From the NCBI GenBank assembly GCA_027604505.1, contig JADIIX010000042.1, positions 1-64,000 on the forward strand: a stretch of 64,000 nt of DNA, given 5' to 3'. The notes below the pieces were generated by a model. That model was not told the DNA's origin. It worked only from the letters and a program-made list of their open reading frames with translations, and searched no databases. Source of the stretch: Gonapodya sp. JEL0774 (Eukaryota > Monoblepharomycota > Monoblepharidomycetes > Monoblepharidales > Gonapodyaceae). The position numbers and the translations under genes were made by a program. Shown one piece after another: positions 34,001 to 43,352 of the stretch. The stretch's first letter is position 1, and each line of letters begins with the position of its first letter.

Positions 34001-34421
34001 GTTCCACCGGTTCAAAAGGAGTGGTCGGCTCATCAAGCACAGGCGTGGGGATCGACGAAGTAGGGAGCAAATCTCCCGCAGATGTCGAGCGTCTATGAGC
34101 ATCAGCGACAGATGTTGCGTTCGAATCGTTTCTCGATAAGTTATGGGGAGTCCAAGACGAGTTGGAAGCAGAATGAATGTACGGCCCCGAGACAGAGGCC
34201 AGTGTCCCACCATCAGGCGTCCCCGAATGAGCGAGGGGTTGTTCTGGCGGATCCACCTTGTCGCCCATCAGTGGAAGCTCATCCAATTTGGGGACGAATG
34301 TGATGGGCCACCTGGCCGTGTGCACAACCGCACACAGCACACTTGCCGACACATGCACGACCAAATTCACGAGCAAGTGAAAGATCAGAAGGAATGTTAC
34401 TTCCGAAACAATGCAACGCAT
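28062..34421 (-). CDS. RGS-RhoGEF-like multidomain exchange factor (rgRGS-C1-coiled coil-RA-DH-PH)
   Basis: Fourteen exons (34421-33434, 33342-32719, 32550-31645, 31570-31479, 31411-30983, 30914-30695, 30633-30474, 30403-30298, 30230-30051, 29991-29828, 29765-29546, 29472-29311, 29239-29194, 29134-28062) close in frame to about 1789 residues. About 300-560: a segment like the rgRGS domain of LARG/p115-RhoGEF (FATIWNNPVKRL, KPLLNLFV, THAHRIFQTYL, ending HLETLGV). About 781-860: a C1 finger with H-x12-C-x2-C, then YRCETCGYVCHRFC. About 871-1010: coiled coil (IGKIQQKVEAIQREL). About 1014-1085: a Ras-association-like fold. About 1145-1345: a DH domain (REVLAEILETESNYVENL; LEDLLIMPMHRLTRLPLLLK). 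Then a PH domain ending NAFQIIHMQQEIHLLQ and a Ser-rich tail. Expected role: activating a Rho GTPase, perhaps under G-alpha control. A hydrophobic stretch lies at residues 10-35. DH-PH is certain; the rgRGS call is weaker. Confidence 0.85.
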
Positions 34422-34755
34422 GTAATTTCAACTATGGCACACTAAGCGTAGTTCCGGTGTTGAAAACTTCATTTACTTGATTACCATCTCTTGAGTGTTC
34501 TACAGAGAGGGATGGAGGGAAAGCACGTTCAATGACCTTGATTGTTGAATTCTGACGTTACGTCCATGCCAATGAAACCACTTCCAATTGTCTCAGCTAT
34601 TTGGCAGTGTTCGTTCAGATGTTTTGCGGTTTTGGGGCCGGATACTGGTCGCAGAGCTTGACCTGATGAACAAATCTCTTCTCCTTTTATCGTCTATTTC
34701 TATCTCCAAGAAGTTCATTCCATTTAATACTCCGCCTAAGGATCCCACCGTCATC
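34422..34755. other. intergenic region upstream of the RhoGEF-like gene
   Basis: About 330 bp between two minus-strand genes. No open frame of interest was seen. It is the probable promoter of the RhoGEF-like gene. Confidence 0.5.
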
Positions 34756-36127
34756 TCAGAGTTTCTCGGCAGGCTTTCCTGTACGACGCGCCTGGCGCTC
34801 TTCCGGACCCATGTCCACCTCCATCCCGACAGGCGCAATGTAGCTATTTTTGGGTGCCACGAACACTGAAAGGGCAATTAGAGATCGTGTCAATCTCGTC
34901 ACTTCAGACAGTCCAACGCCCACACACAACCACTCACATCCATCACTCATAATGAGGGGTCTGGCATCCTCTTCTGCCTTTTTGTCCGTGTACAGATTGC
35001 AATACGGCCAGCTCTTACGACCTTCGATTCGGCTCACTCCAGCGTGGAAGCGCACGACACCATTAAGAGGTACACCGTTTTTGTACGTTACGTTGAGGGT
35101 GAGTGTGCTAGGAAAGAATGAGTCATTTGAATTGAGATGGTTGGGTCGGAGTGCGGTTTGAATATGGAAAGTTCGCAAATTTGTGACCAACCGTGCTGCG
35201 TTGCTTTGGATCAAAATTCCCGCATTTCCAAATCCCAGTATCATATCCACAAACGTTGCAATCGATCCGCCATCTGCAGTTTTATATTAAGAGAGCACCC
35301 CGGGGGTAATCTTCGGTGGCACCACTCACGGCAGAAGCCCGGAGGTCCCTCACAAAACTCCGTGAAATAGCCAGCACCGTGGATATCCAAGAGTGGTCGG
35401 GGCTCTGTTGCTCGCCGTTTGGCATCTTCAGCGTCGAAGGTAGACCAGTCCGATGGGCGAAGGTGCTGAGTTGGTCCGAAGTGGAGGTGAAACATGTGTT
35501 CGCGATGACCAATGCGAAAGCTTGTGAGCTTAACCTACTGGTCTGACCCACGGTCGCAACGTCTTGTGTATAAAGAGCAGCGAGAACATCCTTTGGAGAA
35601 AGGGAGGCACAGCACACGTAAACCGTCCGGTTTCTCGATGACCTGTCGCGTGTATAACATTCCCTCATCCATCATACCACAACCCCACCTGTTATCCTTC
35701 CTAAAGTAGAATCTGGGCATCTCATTCGGCGCTGACGACGTGCTCCCTTCGAATATCCATGTATGTTGAATGGGAAGCAATTCGGGATCTTGAAGAAGGT
35801 CGACGACCACGGGGTGTATTGCGCCGTCTCCATCGGGTGCAGAGGGAAAGTACTACATCAGAGAATTGCGCGTAAGCCACTGCGAAGACGCGATTGGTGG
35901 GAATCGCGCGGTCGGAACCATACTTGGGCATCGGGTTGAACGGCACGCAAGTAGGTGAATTTCTGGCTCAGGGAGAGATTCGGTGTATACAAAAACGGAG
36001 CGGGAGATGGCTCTTGCAAAGGAGCCGGCGGGGCATCCAAGGGATGGATGGTCGCGGATGGAGACATCAAACGATTCCGTCTGTGCCGATGATCAACCTG
36101 AGCCTCACGAAGGGCCCACTGAATCAT
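34756..36127 (-). CDS. HotDog-fold thioesterase, THEM4/PaaI-like
   Basis: Six exons (36127-35924, 35852-35616, 35528-35330, 35273-35192, 35107-34938, 34865-34756) give about 333 residues. The C-terminal domain is a HotDog thioesterase. CHGGSIATFVDMILG supplies the HGG motif and hot-dog helix and is formed exactly across an intron. It is followed by TLTLNVTYKNGVPL and a strand with RIEGRKSW, the usual run in acyl-CoA thioesterases of the THEM4/PaaI group. The N-terminal 150 residues contain a DPELLPI-type segment seen in fungal thioesterase-domain proteins and no clear targeting peptide. It probably hydrolyses acyl-CoA, with chain length unknown. The join between the third and fourth exons is well supported by the HGG motif. 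The choice of first ATG is tentative. Confidence 0.78.
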
Positions 36128-36345
36128 TCGTTGGCGCGTTCAAAAGATCAAAACAAATTGGAAGCTAGACCAGCAATATTACATTTGAAGACTATCTTGT
36201 GCTGTTCCAATTCTTCCTTCCCTCATTCCACAATCCAAAATGGCAGGTTGAGCGCCCATGCTGAGATCTCTGAAATGTACGATAACAGTCCCAGAACAAC
36301 GACCCCACCCTTTCTCGTCGCCTTCTCCCACGCTTTCTAGGTGCT

Positions 36346-37291
36346 TTACTCCTCAACAATCCCTGCATCCTTCATTGTCGTCATACCACCAAAGTATCCC
36401 GCATGCCCCTCAACCGTGTGATGCACCTCATCCTTGGATGCAGTGCCGGGAACACCATGTGTATGCTGCAGCGAGTGTGTTTGCTGCTCAATGGCAAAGG
36501 CCGCAAGGCGTTCTAGAGATTGTAGCCAGATTGTGTTAGAGGTCGGCATGCCCCACTTTCCTTTCAGCTCGCGGTCGGGCTCTACACAAGAACGAGTCGA
36601 TATTCACCTTTTTTGTCTGCTTTCATTTGATCTTCAATCCGCTTCCTGTCTCTTTGTGCACTTTCCTTAATCGCCTTGAATTCCGTTCTTCTCCTTGAGT
36701 TTTGAGCATCTCTGAGGGCATCTTTCCAAAACGCAAGGCGAGCGAGAACAAGCTGCGATGCAGCGTGAAGGCTGGACATATTTTCCGGAGTGAGAGGTTG
36801 AAGGTGGGAAGATGTAGAGAGTGCATTCGAGCCGGGAAAGACGAGATAGTCTTGGTGATGTTCTGGGCAAACCAAGTACAAGAAGTAAACACAACAAGAA
36901 ATCGCGCATCAAAGGGATTCTTCCATGTTATATCTTCGAAAGAAATCGAGAAGAAACGCATACCTTCGTCTCGCCATTGCTGCCAACCACATGCTTCCAA
37001 CACCTGTCTCCCACCTCGGACTTCGAGAACCCTATCCCTCACTAATGGGTTGCTCAGCTTCACCTTGCGAAACTTTCCGCCAGCAGGTAAGTCGGGGTGA
37101 GTCGCAACATTACGCAGCAAAGTCGACAGAGTCTCCGCGCAGAGCTCGATCTGGAGCTCGTCTGCTGTTTGATTATTGCTTGAATACGTCTGTCCGTGGT
37201 GGCCGCTCTGAGAACCGGTTTCCGGACTGATGGCCAAAAGTATATCAAGCGCGTCCGCGATCTTTGATTGATTTGATTGTTCTTGTGACAT
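36346..37291 (-). CDS. PUB-domain protein (UBXN6/PNGase-type p97-binding domain)
   Basis: Three exons (37291-36964, 36862-36608, 36560-36346) give about 265 residues. Residues 35-125 match the PUB domain, which binds the C-terminal tail of p97/Cdc48: LSTLLRNVATHPD, FRKVKLSNPLVRDRVLEVRGG and LEACGW, completed across an intron by HQDYLVFPG. A basic helical segment follows (RRRTEFKAIKESAQRDRKRI). No UBX or transglutaminase domain is present, so it is neither a full UBXN6 nor a PNGase. A Cdc48 adaptor role is inferred. The last intron (47 nt) is at the low end, and a slightly earlier acceptor would add seven residues in frame. Confidence 0.78.
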
Positions 37292-37563
37292 TTTTGGCTG
37301 AAGATCAAATGCTGAGTCTGTTTGGTGTGATTGACGGATGAGTCATGATGATATAGCAGGGGAACCCCCTCCCCTCTGGCTGCGGATGTTTAGAGGATTT
37401 GAACCTCTAACTGCCATTGCAATTGAACAATTATTTATCATCTTATGTCATGAGAAAGGTCAGGCGAGGTATGATGTCTGGCACACTCCGTACAATCAGT
37501 CAAAGCGATGACATTTTCAGTGCAAAGGGTAACAAAAAGCAACATGTTGTTAGCACACGATTG

Positions 37564-38029
37564 TCAACACCCAAGCTGTTCCTCTGACATCTCATCCAGG
37601 AAATCCTGCGCGTCCATGACCCCCTGGTCTGCGGCCTTGTGGTACAACTCAACCGCCTGGAACTCGTCCATGGCAATACCCCGCCCGTCCCGGTACATAC
37701 ACGAGAGGTTGAATTGCGCCTCCCCGTGTCCCGGGCTTTGTGGTACCACACGAACGCCTGGCCCTGGTCGTTGGGGACACCTGTCCCTTCATCGTAGCAA
37801 AAGCCGAGCGAGCGCCAGGCGGTCGCGTGGTACAGCAAGGCCGCAGACCAGGGTTATGCAGAGGCGCAGCATCAACCTGTCGCCGATGTGGTACAGCGCG
37901 GCTGCGAACCCCTGGTCCCCGGCTTTGCGGTACAATTCAGCCACCTGGCTCTCAGAGCACGCCGTGAGAAGGCTGGGCCCCTTGGTGCTCCAGAAGCAGA
38001 CGCAACGACTTTCGGCTCAGTTCCATCAT
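37564..38029 (-). pseudogene. broken Sel1-repeat protein gene
   Basis: The minus strand encodes Sel1/TPR-like repeat pieces in different frames. They are VAELYRKAGDQG, then SLGFCYDEGTGVPNDQG with AFVWYHKA, then FNLSCMYRDGRGIAMDE with LYHKAADQG. Sel1 repeats form solenoid adaptor proteins. The pieces are in the right order but need at least two frameshifts (near 37725 and 37840-37900) plus a stop near 37950 to be joined, and no splice sites explain the shifts. GC content is higher than in the flanks. Sequencing error is a less likely alternative, since several breaks are needed. Confidence 0.6.
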
Positions 38030-38679
38030 GGTTTACTCGACTTGTTGCGCCCCGAGCTTATGCCCCGTAGTCGACTTAATACTTTCAGCAGTACCTCCAC
38101 TATCTGTCCTCCGAATATTGCCTGGTCAGACAAGTACCAGCACGCGACCCGCGCCTGTGTCTGCAGAGGTACATCTTATTTGTGCGAACGGGGCAGGGAG
38201 CGCTCGGAGGGGTCGATGTGAACATTGTGGAGATTTAAACATCGCGGTTCGACCTGGCTTCTTATTGCCTGGGCACATGGCTCGGGCACAACCAAAGTTG
38301 CAAATACTTCGAGAATTCTTCCAGAATCTCACGAGAAACGGCAACTAAAATTAAAAGAGCACTTCCTTCAAGTCGAAGTATATACAAAGGAAATTGTGGG
38401 GCTATCAGTTCGCTGAATTTTCTTCATTACATGAGGGGAAATATCATATCAACAGTTGAAAGCGCAAGTAACTCTGTTTGTCGACGGTCAAGGGTATCCA
38501 ATATGTTTCCAGGTCATTCCCCTCTTCAGCGCCATCCTGCTGTTGCTGTGTTGAGATCACCGACTCAAAATTTGTACATATCAACTCAAGCACACCAAAT
38601 CTCTGGAAACGCTTCATAATCGATTTGCCCCGCCTGTCGTTGCTACATCGGTCCGTCAGACGGTTGACCTCTCGTTGAG
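38030..38679. other. intergenic region between the Sel1 relic and the nucleoside transporter
   Basis: About 650 bp. Short open frames only; no domain, repeat or RNA structure was recognised. It contains the promoter of the transporter gene. Confidence 0.5.
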
Positions 38680-40611
38680 ATGACGGGATCTCCATCCTTT
38701 TCCGCTGCCGTTCAGGAAGACGAGGAAGGAAGCACACGAGGAGCGGAGCTTCCCGAGGGTAGCGAAGTTTCAAAGGCATTAGCTCCCCTAGAATCAACGG
38801 GAATATCGGGCATCCACTCTGGACAGTACGCAACTTTCCTGCTTCTGGGACTCGCTATGCTGTTGCCGTGGAACGTTTGGTACGTCTTTGAGAGGTTCTT
38901 TCGCGACAAAATCACTTACAAATACTGAGAACCTTGATGATTTTGGCTATTGAGGATCACTGCAACGGACTTTTTTGAGAAGCGATTCGCTGGAACGCAT
39001 CTTGCCAACACTTTTGAAAGCTGGTTCGGCGTAGTGTCCATGTGCATTAATCTGGTTACTGTATTCGTGTCATTTGCGCTGCCGAAGAAGGTATCTGCTT
39101 CTGTTCGCTTGTCTGTTCGTGCTTGTGGACCTGAAACAACTCCCGTCGATGGCCTTCTTTCATTGATCATTTACTCACCGTGACCGTAAGATTACCACAA
39201 ATACCCAGATTATCGTCTCTCTTTCCGTTATCTCCATCCTCTTTTTCATCTTTTCCCTCGCTACTCTGACCCCATGGACAGGACCCACCTTCGTTGCATT
39301 TTCCCTCTCGTGCATTTTTGTTTCATCCATCGGCACGGCCTTCCTCCAGGCCGGCGTTTTCTCTATCGCCGCTGGGTATCCCTCGGTCATGGCACAAGGA
39401 ATTATGAACGGTCAGGGTGTGGCCGGTGCGGTTCCGGCCATCGTACAGGTGTGGATCGCTGTCGGGAAAGCGAAGAAGGACGTGGGTCGTGATCATGAGG
39501 GAACATATAGTTCTTCCACGAAACCGGAACTTGTCAATGCAATGGCCCCGATTTCCGCAACTGTCGATGGAGTGGCCCCTTCCTCTGCAACTTTCGATCC
39601 CATCTTCGGCTACTTCCTCCTCGCCAGCATTCTCACCTCTTCAGCCCTTTATCTTTACTGTCGCGTACTTTGTGGATATTCCTTCCAGGACTCCCTAGCC
39701 TACATCAGTAATTTAATCACTCAGAGAGACTTCCGGCCCTTCGTATCTGTGTACACGGCCCTCCCGAGTACCCCAGGCAACACGGATCGCAATGCGACCC
39801 CTGTCGAGGAAGACGATGACTATGACACTGAAACAGCCCCCGTGCCAGGATCACCCGCTCGAGCTTCCTTGCTCCGCACCTTGCGCTCCGTGGCTTTCCC
39901 ATTCGTCTCTGTGATTCTCGTCTTCGCAGTCACGTTGGCCGTGTTTCCTGCAATCACTGCATATGTTCGCAGTGAAGCAGACAGTGGAGTTTGGGCAAGC
40001 GTGTTCGTTCCAGTTGGCTTTTTGGCCTTTTGCATGGGTGACTGGTGAGTTGCCAATTTTCCCAACGGAGAGAGACCTAAAACCCTAACTCATTCCCACA
40101 GGCTCGGTCGCTTCCTCCCACTCATTCCTTCTCTTCGGATCCGGCACTCCCATCAAACCCGTCTCCTCTTCTTCTCCGTCCTTCGCATCATGTTCGTCCC
40201 ATTCTTCGCTTTCTGCAACGTCCAGCTCTCTGACCGACTCCGTGCACCTCTTCCGCGAGCCTTTCCCGTCGAGATCCACTCCGATGCCGTGTTTATGCTG
40301 GGCGTTTTTCTCTTGGGTGTGACGAATGGGTGGGCAGGGAGTGTGTGCGTAATGTCGGGAGCAGAGGTGAAGAGCAATGGGGATGGGGAGGCAGCGAAGG
40401 TGGAGGCAGAGTGGCGAGGGAGAATCATGGTTGTTGGGTTGACAGGAGGTGAGTTCTTTGGTCTGGCTCCTTGGGCTGATAAACAGTCATCTCGGGTACA
40501 GCCTGACCATGTGAAATTGCCCGTGCTTTCACACAAGGCCTCTTGGCGGGCACAATCGCATCTTTCGGTGTTAGAGCCGTCGTCTGTGGTTGTAATCCTT
40601 TTTCAAATTGA
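38680..40611 (+). CDS. equilibrative nucleoside transporter (SLC29/ENT family)
   Basis: Five exons (38680-38879, 38955-39090, 39209-40044, 40102-40448, 40538-40611) give about 530 residues. ENT proteins carry nucleosides across membranes through 11 transmembrane helices. The first helix holds the family motif ATFLLLGLAMLLPWNVWIT. Further hydrophobic segments lie at SMCINLVTVFVSFAL, VSLSVISILFFIFSL and SCIFVSSIGTAFLQAG, the last followed by VMAQGIMNGQGVAGAVPA as in other ENTs. A long hydrophilic loop (about residues 285-385) separates helices 6 and 7. The last helix ends LLAGTIASFGVRAVVCG. About 60 acidic residues precede helix 1. Plasma-membrane or vacuolar location cannot be told. Confidence 0.88.
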
Positions 40612-40811
40612 AATGAATCGCCTACTTAACATGTTTATACTATTAATTATGCAGACCAGCTGCCACGATGCGCTCCTAATGTCATTTTGCTGCCTCTTAT
40701 GCAATTTCAGGATTAAACTCGCCCTATCGGAACCTGCCATGGGCGTTAAAAAGTAGGCTTACGAATATGAGACAGCCAGTCCCAAAATTACTGTTCCCAA
40801 TACTGTCCCAA

Positions 40812-42683
40812 TCACGCTACCGAGGGATTGATAGGTCCTCCTGTCAATAGCTTCCCCGCGAGTGTAAACGACAAAGGCGGAGACACGTTTCCATTCACGC
40901 AGGTCACACTTGCGCTCTGGAAAATGCCCCCCACGTCTGGCTGGTCGTCCTTGGTTTGGAAGTTCCACACGTTACCAGACGTGGAAGACGCAGCGGCGTT
41001 CCACACAGACGCTGCCGTAATATCTTGCGCACCGACGAATGAAAGCTGTAGGGCAGCAAGGCCACTGGGAATGAAGGGATGTCAAGAATTATGGTCACGC
41101 AGGGTCCCAGTTTTCGCACAATCCCAAGGTTAACATACCCATTTGCGTCCCCGGCAGGCATTTCACCATTCACAGAGATCTGCAAGTCGACTTGGAACAT
41201 GATGGGTCCGGTTCCCCAACAGCCGCCTACTCTGGGGCGAACAACATAATTTGGCGGGGATGCTCTATTACCGGTAGATGCTCCATCAGATCGAAGTTCC
41301 TTAGTTTACATGATGATCCTTTGTACTCACGTAGCCGGTGGCAATTGTGACTGTGCTGCTTGTGGAGCAGCCGCCGCCGTGGGAGACGCAGCAGCGGGAG
41401 TGGCCGGAGTCATGACAGCGGGGGGAGGCGATGGCGGAGCTCTGTTCATAACAATTGGACGCCGAATTATCTCACTGGCAACACGTGGAACTACTTCAAT
41501 ATTCTCTGCTCACGCTGGGGCTCCCGTTATCGTGGGATTAATTGGTCCACCCGAGAGCAATTGACCGGACAATGAGAACGTCAGCGGGGGAGAGATGACT
41601 CCGTTCGTGCAAGTGAGACTCTTGCTACTGAAAGTGCCTCCAAGACTTGGCTGATCGTCCTTGGTCTCGAAACTCCAAACGTTGCCAGTAGTTTTGGAGT
41701 TTCCTACGTTCCAAGTTGAGGCCGCTGTAATGTCTTGGGCACCGCTGAAGGTGAGTTGGAGTGATGCGAGGCCCCTTCGTTTGCAGTAATCGGTGGAATA
41801 ATCAATGTCTATGAGCTCTTACTTCTACTTAAGATTTCTGGAGTGCTCAGACACTCACCCGTTGGCATCGCCCATGGGCATCTGACCGTTCACAGACAAT
41901 TGTGAGTTCAGAACAAATGAGACTGTCCCAGCTCCCCAACAAGAGCCAGCGTTGATGGACATCACATATTTCGGAGCGCCAGCGTCCCTTCAAAGAGAGT
42001 ATGGATAAAGTAGGTCCTACAAAGTGTCCGGGTACGAACTGAAAGCTCACGGAATGGTTGCAACTGGAGCAGTAGCAGCTTGAGGCGCCGCGGCAGGAGG
42101 AGAGGCCGCGGTTGTCGGTGGTGCTTGCTGAGTGGTCGTAGGAGGTGGAGTGGTTCTGCGATTCCGATTGACGTGAGATCAGTGAAGTATTTGCGCTTGA
42201 CGAAAAGCTCCCCCGCAACGCTAAAAACGCACCCAGTGATACCGTTAATAGAAGCATCGATTGCACCTCCAGAAAGCAGTTTCCCGGACAGTGAAAAGCT
42301 CAATGGAGGCGAAATGATACCGTTGTTACACGTCAAACTCTTGCTACTGAACGTTCCACCTGTGGTCGGCTGATCATCCAACGTTTCAAAGCTCCATACA
42401 TTGCCCGCGGTTCTGGAGTTGCCGACGTTCCAGGTTGTTGATGCCGTTATGTCTTGTGCACCCTGGAAGGTGATGCTGAGGGAAGCCAATCCACTGGGAC
42501 GAATCTTGTTCAATATCATGGCTCTGAGTCACATAAAAACAAACAAAATCTTACCCGTTGGCATCGCCCATAGGCTGCTGACCATTGACTGAGATCTGAG
42601 AGCTGAGAACGAACGATATTGGTCCTGCTCCCCAGCAGGACCCCGCACTGGCAGTAACGACATATTTGGGAAGCTGCGCAGCA
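40812..42683 (-). repeat. three tandem coding modules of surface protein 2
   Basis: Module A spans 42683-42233, module B 41987-41514 and module C 41264-40812. Each is split by one intron after the codon pair for N-G, always in phase 2, with a first exon of 126-129 nt and a second exon of 253-261 nt. Linker exons of 105-111 nt, also phase 2, lie between modules. Every module-plus-linker is thus a frame-neutral cassette. Confidence 0.85.
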
Positions 42684-42847
42684 CTGGAAACATCGCAAAA
42701 TAACGGCAAATGAGGATGCTGCCCTTATTGACCATTGGACCGAGAGAAAACTCACGCGAAATGCGGAGTTGTAAGTGCCAAGAACGTGGAAAGAACCATC
42801 ATCGCTAGGGCGCGAGACTTGCCAGTCGCCGCTGAAGTCGTCATCAT
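40812..42847 (-). CDS. secreted protein with three CBM-like modules (surface protein 2)
   Basis: Nine exons (42847-42756, 42683-42555, 42493-42233, 42155-42051, 41987-41859, 41774-41514, 41441-41331, 41264-41139, 41064-40812) give about 488 residues. A signal peptide (core ALAMMVLSTFLALTT) leads into three copies of a module. Each copy has a first exon ending D-A-N-G, then a second exon with WNV/WNA, T/S-G-N-V-W, F-x-T-x-DDQP, G-G-x-F and a Cys. Pro/Thr/Ala-rich linkers join them. The strand pattern and the WNA...GNV motif resemble family-2-like carbohydrate-binding modules, but that assignment is tentative. The frame ends just after the third module. Directly behind the stop, in another frame, lies a hydrophobic tail described under findings. 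A role at the cell wall or in adhesion is inferred. An earlier ATG (about 42868 or 42991) is possible. Confidence 0.72.
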
Positions 42848-43352
42848 TGCAAACGGCCGATTGATCATGCAGATTCGGAAATCAGAAGTCCAGAGTACAG
42901 TGAAATTGTGGAAGGTCGCGGGTTTGGTCGGGACTGTGCCCAGTGCGGTTGGCGGAGTACCGGAGGAAGGCCTCAGCTGATCTCTCACCATAACACTGTG
43001 GGGAGCGCCGTCACAAATTCGCTAAAATTGTAGTCGCGTAATACTGGAATTAAAGGTGGAGCTCTATCTATTCTCTTTTTTCTGCATGAAAAAGTTGTGT
43101 GAGTTCAACTTCTGCGGTTCGTGAAGATTTGACAAATTTAACACCACTCCGAGCTGTCTCTCAAGAGATTTCGCATTGGTTGCAGCTACAAGAAGTTCTA
43201 GGTCGCTTCGCACTAATGCCACAGTGCGGAACATATAATGTAAGTGGGACCAGCCCAAAGGCCTACGTACATGCTAAACGAATACAGCCCCATCAAACTG
43301 GAATCTCATGACTAATATACTAAAATCAGCTTTGAGATGATGTACTAGGTTG
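42848..43352. other. intergenic region between the two modular surface genes
   Basis: About 500 bp of AT-rich DNA without module remnants. Surface gene 1 ends here with a TGA after INPSVV, and no hydrophobic tail follows it in any frame. The promoter of surface gene 2 must lie here. Confidence 0.5.

Noticed and set aside
37381-37405. tRNA-like B box (GGTTCAAATCC on the minus strand) within a possible T-arm
   Set aside because: The 8 bases that would follow the T-arm have no matching 5' acceptor strand about 48 nt upstream, and no A box or anticodon arm can be drawn.
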